This document shows positions 1 through 5,511 of a stretch of 5,511 nt of DNA, piece after piece (positions within the stretch are counted from its first letter, which is position 1; every line of letters begins with the position of its first letter). The notes below the pieces were generated by a model. That model worked only from the letters and a program-made list of their open reading frames with translations. It did no database searches and was not told where the DNA came from. Both the position numbers and the translations under genes were made by a program. The DNA lies in NCBI GenBank assembly GCA_020024775.1, contig JAHHTF010000032.1, positions 1 to 5,511 of the forward strand. The letters are read 5' to 3'. Source of the DNA: Ureaplasma sp. GTDB taxonomy: Bacteria; Bacillota_I; Bacilli_A; Mycoplasmatales; Mycoplasmoidaceae.

Positions 1-43
1 AAACATATCCTTTCTTAGTTTGACTGTTGTCCACTATTAGGGG
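1..43 (-). mobile_element. Probable terminus of an IS3-family insertion element (partial)
   Basis: Read on the minus strand, the sequence just past the broken yigZ frame is CCCCTAATAGTGGACAACAG, followed by an A-rich stretch and AGAAAGGATATGTTT. The CCCC, A/T-rich spacer, AGTGGACA layout resembles the inverted-repeat ends of IS3-family elements (IS150 group). The AAGG-ATATG at the left edge could be the ribosome-binding site and start of a transposase orfA, although the spacing is very short. IS1296 is a candidate because it is an IS3-family element of the M. mycoides group, but I cannot match it from memory. The exact end is uncertain by about 8 bases because only one end is visible. An unrelated deletion junction would look similar. 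Confidence 0.4.
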
Positions 44-51
44 ATATGTTT
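1..51. repeat. 10-bp perfect inverted repeat around the yigZ/IS junction
   Basis: AAACATATCC at 1-10 is the exact reverse complement of GGATATGTTT at 42-51, with 31 bases between them. The right arm overlaps the end of the yigZ coding remnant. The left arm overlaps the possible orfA start of the inserted element. It could form a hairpin, mark the insertion target, or be chance in AT-rich DNA. Confidence 0.45.
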
Positions 52-192
52 ATTTGCACCAGGATGATCTTTTTTAATTGAATCTAAAATAGTTTTAGCA
101 TCAATATTACTATTAACACTAAAACTATATGAAATGAATTTAGATTTCTTGATTAATATATCAGCTTGTTTATTTTCTTTGACAATTTTCAT
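37..192 (-). pseudogene. yigZ: YigZ/IMPACT-family protein, N-terminal fragment cut off by insertion
   Basis: The frame starts at ATG 190-192 and reads MKIVKENKQADILIKKSKFI, then after about 20 residues IKKDHPGANKHI, followed by one Pro codon and TAA at 37-39. The KKSKFI motif, an Ala-containing helix and the HPxAxxH motif are the N-terminal signature of the YigZ/IMPACT (UPF0029) fold. E. coli YigZ has KKSRFI and HPDARHHC at the matching places. Complete members are about 200 residues, so only about the first quarter remains and the central conserved part is missing. The frame stays open upstream of 192, but that extension translates an A/T tract into a Phe-rich string and overlaps the divergent RNA promoter, so I chose the internal ATG. 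The family is linked to translation-related regulation in eukaryotes, while its bacterial role is poorly defined. The truncated product is presumably inactive. Confidence 0.7.
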
Positions 193-199
193 AATATCT

Positions 200-228
200 A
201 GTATAATATTAAAGTAAAATAACCAAAA
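200..228 (-). promoter_or_regulatory. Weak candidate promoter for the yigZ remnant, possibly leaderless
   Basis: On the minus strand a TATACT hexamer (200-205) lies 7 bases before the ATG. A poor -35-like TTTTGG (223-228) sits 17 bases further upstream. No Shine-Dalgarno sequence is visible before the ATG. If this -10 is used, transcription would start at or next to the start codon, giving a leaderless mRNA. In DNA this AT-rich, TATACT-like words arise easily. Confidence 0.25.
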
Positions 229-269
229 AACATTAAAAAAGTAAAAATTTTTAAAAAAAATTAAAAAAA

Positions 270-299
270 TTGAAATTTTTGTTATTCTTGTGTTATAAT
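270..299 (+). promoter_or_regulatory. Sigma-70-type promoter with extended -10 driving the small RNA
   Basis: TTGAAA (270-275) and TATAAT (294-299) are separated by 18 bases. The -10 is preceded by TG one base away (TGTTATAAT, 291-299), the extended -10 configuration. Transcription should begin near 306. The next plus-strand element is a structured region ending in an intrinsic terminator at 441, with no open reading frame of useful size between them. Confidence 0.7.
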
Positions 300-305
300 A
301 TTTAC

Positions 306-441
306 ATAAAGCAGGAAAGAAGCTCCAAATATTTGTCTTCTTTCGCAACTATTCTCCCGAAAGGGAGTTAAAGTAGTATTAATTACCACAGTTACTACAT
401 AGATTAATTGATTCAAACAACCAAGAAATTGGTTGTTTTTT
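306..441 (+). ncRNA. Structured stand-alone small RNA, about 135 nt
   Basis: The segment lies between a good promoter and a strong terminator and contains no ATG-started frame. It can fold into successive perfect hairpins: GAAAGAAG (315-322) with CTTCTTTC (337-344); CTCCC-GAAA-GGGAG (354-367), a GNRA-capped stem; GTAGTA (373-378) with TACTAC (393-398); then the terminator stem. The GGAG of the second stem (364-367) could instead pair with CTCC in the loop of the first (323-326), so a pseudoknot or switch is possible. No plus-strand gene follows, so a riboswitch leader is unlikely. I do not recognise it as tmRNA, RNase P RNA, SRP RNA, tRNA or 5S. The size is near that of the M. capricolum small RNA MCS4 (about 125 nt), but I cannot confirm identity. 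Exact ends are inferred. Confidence 0.6.
415..441 (+). terminator. Intrinsic terminator of the small RNA
   Basis: AAACAACCAA (415-424) pairs fully with TTGGTTGTTT (429-438) around a GAAA tetraloop (425-428). The T run continues to 441. Ten base pairs with a GNRA loop and a U tract is strong for this AT-rich genome. On the minus strand the following bases lack a clean T run, so it works in the plus direction. Confidence 0.85.
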
Positions 442-445
442 CAAA

Positions 446-488
446 CCCAAAAACACCTAAACGATTTAGTTTGATCATTTAGGTGTTT
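446..488 (-). terminator. Second hairpin between the convergent transcripts, backup terminator
   Basis: AAACACCTAAA (451-461) is perfectly complementary to TTTAGGTGTTT (478-488). Three further pairs (463-465 with 474-476) lie inside after one mismatch. Read on the minus strand the stem is followed by a short TTTTT, so it could stop read-through from the large gene. On the plus strand the downstream sequence is only AT-rich without a T run. Confidence 0.45.
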
Positions 489-507
489 ATAATAGTTATT
501 ACAAAAC

Positions 508-544
508 AAAAGTTCCATTGGATAAAACCAATTGGAACTTTTTT
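508..544 (-). terminator. Bidirectional intrinsic terminator right after the large surface-protein gene
   Basis: AAAAGTTCC (508-516) pairs with GGAACTTTT (534-542). ATTGG (517-521) pairs with CCAAT (528-532), leaving one bulged T (533) and an ATAAAA loop. The stem begins 5 bases past the TAA at 548-550. On the minus strand it is followed by TTTTGTTTTGT. On the plus strand it ends in six T (539-544). It should end the large gene's mRNA and could also catch plus-strand read-through. Confidence 0.8.
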
Positions 545-547
545 ATA

Positions 548-3500
548 TTATTGTTTTTTTGGAGTTCAGATTAATCCAGAAGATTGACCTGCATTTGGAC
601 TGTATTGATAGAATGGATCATCTTGTAATAAGAATCCTTCAATATTACAGTTTGGATTAATGAATACAGCCTGCATATCATCATCATATCCTGTTTGATA
701 GAATGCACCTGCACCAATGAATGTTACTGAATAAGGCATATCTAATTTACCTGATAAGTTGTAACATTGTCTGAATGTATTTCTACCAATGTATTGAAGT
801 GTACTTGGTAATACTAGACTACTAATAGAATCACATCCGAAGAATGAACCATCTAATCTAGTTACACCTTCAGAGATGTATAGTTCTCCTGAGAAGTTAC
901 AGAATTGGAATGATGGACCAATTTCTTGTAATGTTTCTGGAAGCATTAAATCATAATAGTAGTTTAAGTGGTTGAATGCACTATCACCAATTGATTTAAC
1001 GATTTGACCTAATCATAAATCATCAATATCATTAGTAATTCCAGCAAATACATTTTTACCAATATAAGAAACTGAATCAGGGATTATGATAGAGATTGAA
1101 CCACCATCACCAATAGTTGTTCTTTTGTATTGGTTGTTGTCTCATTGTTGTTGTCAGTAATCTTTTACAATTGCATTGTCTTCAATTCTTAGAACTGGTA
1201 AGTTTAAAGGACCTTTATCTTTGTTTTCTTTATAGCTTACAAATCCTGTTTCATTGTCATCAGCCATTTGTGCTAAATCAATTGTACTAAGGTTAGCATC
1301 AACAATAGCTAATCCTAATTTAGATCCTTCGTATCCATAATAACCTGGTTTGTAATCAGTGTTATTAATGATTTTATAAGTGAATCCATTCTTAGTGAAT
1401 GTTTCATTTACTTTTCATAAATTGTTTTGTTCAGTTAATGTTGCAAATCCTGAGATTGTAACTGATGTTTGTCCATTGTGTTGGATTGAACCATCTTGAC
1501 CATAAACATCAAATCCAGAGATTGAAACAGTTACTGAGTCTGAGTTTTTAGTTACTGTTATGTTTGCATTATCTAAACTTGAAACTAATGATTCACAAGC
1601 ATTAGTGAAGATTTGGTTTGCATTTTGTTTTAATGCGGATTTAATAGCTTCTTTATTTGAGTTTAGTAATTCATAACCTTGGTTTAATGTAACACTTGTT
1701 CTGTCTCCAACAATGTTATTAATAACATTTGATAAGTTATTGTTATTAATTGTTGTTGGTTCATTTTTAATGTATTGAATAGTTGTTGTAAATGATTTGT
1801 TGTAACTTAATACTCCATTTTCATAAATGTTAACATTTGATAATTTAACAATTAGATCATTTCCGTTACTAGTAGCTAATACACTAGCACTGTTTTGAAT
1901 TTGAGATTTAATATCACTTGGAGCGTTAGTAAATAATTCATTTACATTTGTAATTAATACTTGTTTGAAACTATTTACATTATTGTTTAAATAATTAGCA
2001 ATATCAGATGCTGATTTACCATTTTGTGATTTAACGAATTCTTTTACTAATGAAGTATATAGTTCATTGTTAAATGCAGATGTTTTAGTAAATCCAGTCA
2101 TTGTGAATGATAATGTTCCTAATTTAGTTGTGTTTTGATCTGTTAATAAAGGAACATCATTGAAACTAATTTTTAAAGTAGTTTCGTTAGGGTTTGTGAT
2201 ACTAATCATTTGGTTAGTTAATTTAGTTGCTAATTCTGAACCTGGTTTATTAAATACATCATTGATTGATGCTTTTACTTGACTAGCAAAATCAATTGCT
2301 TCTAAACTAGCTTTAGCACTAGCTGCAGTGTTTTCTTCTTTAGAGCCGATTAAGTTAGTAATTAATCTTTCTAAACCATTGTTGTTAATAGTTGTAACAA
2401 TTTTAGCGAATGCTGGATTTAGCATTGAACTACTATAAACTTTTGAAGTTAATGTTAAGTTATCTTGAGTAAACACTTGGTTTGATTCAACTGTTAATTT
2501 AACATTACTTGGGAATTTAATAACTGCTTTGTATTCAATTGGGTTGTTTTGTTCAACTTTTAATAATTCAACTGAATCTAATGATACTTTGTTTTCTTTT
2601 AAAACACTTAACTCATTAATTCTATTCATGATATTAACTTTAGCATTTTCAACTTGTGATGAACTACTAATGTTTTTAATTTCGCTAGATAAAATGTTTG
2701 ACATTGAATTAATTGTTTGTGAGTTCAAAGTAATATATTTATTGTTATCAACTGGAGGTGTTGGACTTGGTTGAGGTTGCGGCTCAGGTTGTGGACTAGG
2801 TGGTAGTGGTGATGGATTTACAATTGTATCATCATTTACTCCACTTGGTCTTGAGTATTTAGGAACATAAGTTCTAATGTTATCTGGGTTAGAAACTTGT
2901 CCTTGGTGTTTTAATAATACAACCCCTTGGTAATCTAGAATAGCTACTTTTGGATAACCAGTTGCTATTTCTCCAAAATATGAATTTTTGAATAGATTTT
3001 GTGGATCAGAGACAAAGTGGAATTCTGGATAGTATTTATCAAGAGTTTGGAATTCTTTTAATTTGTAATCACTATCAACATCACTGAAACAATATACTTC
3101 AACTTTTTTATAGTTTTCAGGAGTTGGGTTTCAGTCTTTATCTCATCCAATAGCTTTATATATTTGGTTTAAAGTATTTCTTGAATATTGACAACTAGTT
3201 TTAAAGTACATTAAAATAGTCATCTTTCCGTCTTTAGCATTTTGTTTTAAAGAGATTTTGTTTCCTAATACATCTGTTGCAATCATTGATGGTAATTCAT
3301 GAGCAACATCTGTTAATCTGTATGGGCCATCTGTTTTAGGAGTATCTAAAATAACTGGGTTAAAGATGTAATCTACACTTTGGTGTTGTTTATCAAAATA
3401 AACTTCTTTTGGATATTCATATGTATTACGTTTAAATCCAAATCCACCTGCTTCATTACTTGATACTTGGATTTTATATTTTCCATTTGCAGGTAATTTA

Positions 3501-5511
3501 AGATTGATTACACCATCTGTTTCATTATCATCAGTATCAGTGATGTTTTGTCTTAATCTTTCTCCAGTTTCAGTGTTGTAAACATTAAAATATGGTTCTT
3601 CATCTTTGAATGTAAATCCTGAAGATCTTTTAACATTAATTTTGAAATTAATTAGATTAGTTGGATCTGTAGGATTTGGAGTCGGAGTTGGACTTGGTGT
3701 AGGTGTTGGCGTAGGAGTAGGAACTACTGGAGTTGGTGGAACTGGTGTATCTGGATTTACAACTGGTGGAACTACTACTTGTTTTGGTTTAACTTTTAAT
3801 AACACACTTGCTTTTTTAGTTACACCATCAGCAGTTACTGATACTTGTAATGTTTTGTTATCATATTCAGCTTTGGCTGGAATTTGAATTGTTGAACCTT
3901 TATCTGTAATTTGATTATTTGCATCAATGATTCTTCAATTGTATTCTAAATCATTTGGAACAACATTATCTTTGAATTTAGCAACAGCAGTTGCTTCAAT
4001 CATTTCATCTTCTAAATATTGTGCTTTATTTGTGCTTAAATATAATGAATTGAAATTAGGTTCTTGAATAATTTCATTTGTAAATGGAGGTTTTGGTAAT
4101 GGAGTAGGTACAAGTGGACCTGGAACTCTAATAAATTTGATTCTAACAGCAGGTCATCATGTACGTCTATAGTCATCTCTGTTAGGACCAACATAACTAA
4201 TATCACCTTTATCTTCTTCTAATTTATCATCTGGATTAACTCCATATCAAACAAAGTTTTCAGGAAGTTGAACATCTTTATATGTTTGAGCATCATTAGG
4301 AACATATAAGTCTAATCAGTTTGATTTATCCCCATAACGAGGATCATCTTGGTAAACACCTAATCCTTGGAAATTAGGAGCAGCACCAATCATTACTTTA
4401 TATGGAACTTTTTTTAGTGTTCCTTCGTAAATACCTTTACCTTTTAAAACGATTGTTCCTCTTCCAATGATTTCATTGTCATCAGAGTTATAGATTTTAT
4501 CATTAAGTACTTCTGGTTCATATAGTACATCATAATCATTTGCACTTAATCTTTTAGAACCAATCATAACACTAGTTGGTCTTGGAATGTTTGGATAATC
4601 TCCAAAACGGTAACTTGGTTTATCTAATGTTACATCTGCATATTTTAAATCATTAATTTCTGAGATGTTTTCAATTTTTTGTTCTGAAGTGAATGCTTTA
4701 ATTCTAGCAGCTGCACCTCTTGAATTCATCATTGCATTTTCTCATCTGTTGTTGTTTCAAATAAATGTCATGTTATCATCTGATTTATCATTTGAATACA
4801 ATAAATGAACATCATTAGTTGGGTTAGAAACTTCTACAACAATACTGAAGTTCCCATCAAAGTCTAATTCAATTGGATCATCTAATTTAATTGTTGTATA
4901 TCCAGGATAATCAGCATGAGTTTTAACGGTTTGAATTAATGTTCCTTTAGTTGGATCATTTTCTAAACTGTTTGCTTTATTGAAATCAGCATTAACATTT
5001 TTATAAATCTTAGCTGTAATATCAACATCTCTTCCTTCAAAACCAACGTTGATTCCTTCTAAGAATTCTTTACGGTCGTAGTTGGCTTTTTTAACAGGGA
5101 AGATAGCAGCCGCTTCAGTTGCTCCAACATTTCCTGTTAAAGCACCATCTGCAGGACTTGCATCATAATAGTAATTGTTTTGGTATTTTCCATTAGTATT
5201 AGTGTAATCTAAACCTGTAATGTCAAAAATTTCAGAGTCATAACTCATATAGAAGTAACCATTAAATAAGTCTCTATCACCTCAAGAGTTTTTAATGATT
5301 CATCCACCGTTCATTGTTGATTCTTTTCCTCTATAGTTTGTTTTAGGAATACTATCATCTCAGCCAACAATTGTAACTGCATGTCCAGCATCATTTGTAC
5401 CTTTGTAATTAGTATTAGTGTAATCGAATGTTCCCATTGCACTATAACTACAAGTAACTGCACCATATTTAGCAACTAAATATTTGATTTGTTTAACAGT
5501 GTTTTCTCATC
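548..5511 (-). CDS. Giant multi-domain surface protein: papain-like cysteine protease, lectin-like, Ig-like, thioredoxin-like and LRR domains (5' end outside window)
   Basis: The frame is open from the right edge to TAA at 548-550: 1,653 codons, numbered here from the TGA-encoded Trp at 5507-5509. The 18 in-frame TGA codons must be Trp, since several fall in conserved places such as GWDD and NSWG. Domain order: C1A protease His/Asn half 1-95; lectin-like 96-274; Ig-like 292-374; Trp-rich segment up to 464; short Pro linker; second Ig-like 485-574; Pro/Thr linker 575-618; CnaB-like 619-721; thioredoxin-like 739-880; Pro linker 898-921; four repeats 928-1364; LRR 1471-1625; end GLIWTPKKQ. The catalytic Cys, signal peptide and any lipobox would lie upstream, outside the window. 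No LPxTG or C-terminal membrane helix is present. It is probably an extracellular, N-terminally anchored protease with adhesive modules; substrate unknown. The gene looks intact here and ends at a terminator hairpin. Confidence 0.9.
635..1099 (-). repeat. BspA-type leucine-rich repeats (LRR_5), about 6-7 units
   Basis: Residues 1471-1625 carry units of 22-24 residues such as IIIPDSVSYIGKNVFAG, LMLPETLQEIGPSFQFC, LYISEGVTRLDGSFFGC, LVLPSTLQYIGRNTFRQC and LDMPYSVTFIGAGAFYQ. The 'LxIPxSVxxIGxxAFxxC' pattern is the BspA or Treponema-pallidum-type LRR. Cys 1537, 1559 and 1582 fall at the same place in successive units. These domains usually mediate binding to host or matrix proteins. The preceding 100 residues (1365-1467), with YKPGYYGYEG and several Trp, probably form a capping region. 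The protein ends about 28 residues after the last unit. Confidence 0.8.
1418..2728 (-). repeat. Four tandem divergent protein repeats of about 104-116 residues
   Basis: Residues 928-1364 divide into R1 (2417-2728), R2 (2069-2416), R3 (1745-2068) and R4 (1418-1744). Each has an Asn/Ser-rich helical first half with a shared helix, for example VKASINDVFNK in R2, VLITNVNELFTN in R3 and IKSALKQNANQIFTN in R4. A beta-strand second half follows, such as TTLKISFNDVPLL, NDLIVKLSNVNIYENG and DSVTVSISGFDVYGQDG, closing with a strand like TLSFTMTGF or TSVTISGF. R1 lacks the first part. The composition is poor in Cys, Trp and charge. I do not recognise a named family; such units suggest a stalk or a host-contact surface. 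Confidence 0.65.
2747..2818 (-). repeat. Pro/Gln/Ser-rich linker
   Basis: Residues 898-921 read NPSPLPPSPQPEPQPQPSPT and end in PPVD. The stretch is proline at nearly every other position, mixed with Ser, Gln and Glu. It separates the thioredoxin-like domain from the four-repeat region and is likely an extended, flexible spacer. Confidence 0.8.
2867..3295 (-). other. Thioredoxin-fold domain with CxxS active site
   Basis: Residues 739-881 begin LPSMIATDVLGNKISLKQ, followed by GKMTILMYFKTSCQYSRNTL. Later come VEVYCFSD and GYPKVAILDYQGVVLLKHQG. This is the TlpA/AhpC-type thioredoxin layout: a 'sl..GK.til.Ff.tsC' strand and helix, then a cis-Pro (residue 853) before 'DxxGxvl..h.G'. The usual CxxC is CQYS: Cys 773 (codon 3191-3193) and Ser 776 (TCA, 3182-3184). 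A further Cys is at 807. A CxxS site can act as a monothiol reductase or isomerase, or the fold may serve only in binding. Placement inside a protease/LRR surface protein is unusual. Confidence 0.7.
3347..3655 (-). other. CnaB/transthyretin-like beta domain
   Basis: Residues 619-721 contain FKINVKRSSG, YFNVYNTETGERLRQNITD, DGVINLKLPANGKYKIQVSS and YEYPKEVYFD...VDYIF. The order 'NVYNTETGE', 'GVINLKLPANGKYKIQV' and a closing strand resembles the prealbumin-like or CnaB stalk domains of bacterial surface proteins. Whether the Lys/Asn/Glu set for an isopeptide bond is present cannot be judged by eye. Confidence 0.5.
3656..3787 (-). repeat. Pro/Thr-rich linker (Thr-Pro repeats)
   Basis: Residues 575-618 consist mainly of Pro, Thr and Val, with a run of Thr-Pro pairs broken by one Ser-Pro. 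The codons vary: Pro is CCT, CCA and CCG, and Thr is ACT, ACA and ACG. The DNA is therefore not a clean hexamer repeat. It probably acts as a stiff, extended spacer between the Ig-like and CnaB-like parts. Confidence 0.8.
3788..4057 (-). other. Second Ig/PKD-like module
   Basis: Residues 485-574 begin NFNSLYLSTNKAQYLEDEMI, continue with ATAVAKFKDN and LEYNWRIIDANNQI, and end with LQVSVTADGVTKKASVLLKV. The alternation of beta strands, the central YNWRI Trp and the closing VSVTADG...SVLLKV strand fit an Ig-like or PKD-like sandwich. It lies between two proline-rich linkers, consistent with an independent stalk module. Confidence 0.5.
4388..4636 (-). other. Ig-like beta module (GxGxYxGT type)
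   Basis: Residues 292-374 run DVTLDKPSYRFGDYPNIPRP, then SVMIGSKRLSANDYDVLYEP, and GRGTIVLKGKGIYEGTLKK with YKV. The pattern 'G..L...DYDV.Y' followed by 'GT.V.KGKG.Y.GT' is the signature of a small Ig-like bacterial surface module, usually a spacer or adhesion unit. Residues 375-464 after it are acidic and Trp-rich (VWYGVNPDD, RRTWWPAVRIKFIRV) and I cannot assign them to a family. Confidence 0.55.
4688..5224 (-). other. Lectin-like beta domain following the protease
   Basis: Residues 96-274 start with DITGLDYTNTNGKYQNNYYY. They include AAAIFPVK, an LEGINVGF strand, the VDITAKIYKN strand, a GTLIQT...GYTTIKLDDPIELDFDGNFSIVVEV block, and end in FIWNNNRWENAMMNSRGAAARIKAFT. This order (fixing of Y-D phrase, AxxF, IxVxxxG, IYxN, GxxTIxLxxPIxLxxGxFxIVVxV, closing IKAFT) matches the lectin-like domain that commonly follows C1 peptidases in Gram-positive surface proteins. 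It probably binds carbohydrate or positions the substrate. Specificity is not readable. Confidence 0.75.
5222..5509 (-). other. Papain-family (C1A) protease domain, C-terminal half
   Basis: Residues 1-95 contain IKYLVAKYGAVTCSYSAMG, then AGHAVTIVGWDD with the presumed catalytic His (residue 43, codon 5381-5383). GGWIIKNSWGD follows, with the presumed catalytic Asn (residue 74, codon 5288-5290), then NGYFYMSYDSEIF. This His-GWDD and KNSWG spacing is typical of bacterial C1A peptidases, so the active site looks intact in this half. The Gln and nucleophilic Cys are upstream of the window. Papain-like proteases are known in other mycoplasmas, for example the IgG-cleaving CysP of M. gallisepticum. 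Cleavage of immunoglobulin here is only a possibility. Confidence 0.88.

Noticed and set aside
193..348. Upstream extension of the yigZ frame to 348, giving a Phe-rich, membrane-like N-terminal segment
   Set aside because: The extension translates A/T tracts and covers the plus-strand RNA promoter and 5' end. The YigZ homology starts at the ATG at 190-192.
333..371. 12-codon frame starting at TTG inside the small RNA, with AGGAAAGAAG about 10 bases upstream
   Set aside because: It has a TTG start, is very short and overlaps both stems. The purine run is explained by the first hairpin. Possible but not supportable.
306..441. Riboswitch or T-box leader
   Set aside because: There is no plus-strand gene downstream, no T-box or specifier motif, and transcription ends at its own terminator.
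2529..2774. Plus-strand open frame of 81 codons
   Set aside because: It lies wholly antisense to the repeat region of the large gene and has no protein-like motifs, promoter or ribosome-binding site.
3606..3887. Plus-strand open frame with a Gly/Val-rich stretch
   Set aside because: It is the antisense shadow of the Thr-Pro linker. The Gly-Val run is simply the complement of Thr/Pro codons.
548..5511. A broken gene or a cluster of five separate small minus-strand genes
   Set aside because: All pieces share one frame, are separated only by TGA, and conserved Trp positions in the protease fall on TGA. No TAA or TAG occurs between them.
1..5511. tRNA, rRNA, CRISPR array or replication origin
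   Set aside because: No cloverleaf, no spaced identical repeats and no DnaA-box cluster were seen on either strand.

Overview
The window comes from a Mollicute that reads UGA as tryptophan, most likely a Mycoplasma of the mycoides/capricolum type. The DNA is very AT-rich, with long A and T runs between genes. One minus-strand reading frame runs without TAA or TAG from the right edge (5511) down to a TAA at 548-550. All 18 tryptophans in it are encoded by TGA and none by TGG. Read with the standard code, this gene falls apart into five false pieces.

Region 548-5511 (minus) is the last 1,653 codons of a giant modular surface protein whose start lies outside the window. From N to C terminus it holds: the His/Asn half of a papain-type (C1A) cysteine protease; a lectin-like beta domain; two Ig-like modules and a Trp-rich segment between them; a Pro/Thr linker; a transthyretin/CnaB-like beta domain; a thioredoxin-fold domain with a CxxS site; a second Pro-rich linker; four divergent repeats of about 100-115 residues; and a C-terminal BspA-type leucine-rich-repeat domain. 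It has no C-terminal sorting signal or membrane segment, so any anchor must be N-terminal and unseen. The likely role is an extracellular protease with adhesion or substrate-binding modules.

Region 193-547 has no protein gene but is packed with signals. Two hairpins lie just downstream of the large gene (508-544 and 446-488). On the plus strand there is a good extended -10 promoter (270-299), a structured RNA of about 135 nt (306-441) with three hairpins, and a strong intrinsic terminator (415-441). I read this as a stand-alone small RNA gene whose transcript converges on the large minus-strand gene.

Region 1-192 (minus) holds the first 50 or so codons of a YigZ/IMPACT-family gene, which stops abruptly after an HPGANKHI motif. 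Beyond the break is sequence resembling the end of an IS3-family insertion element, so the gene appears to be broken by an insertion. The rest of the element, if there is one, lies outside the window to the left.
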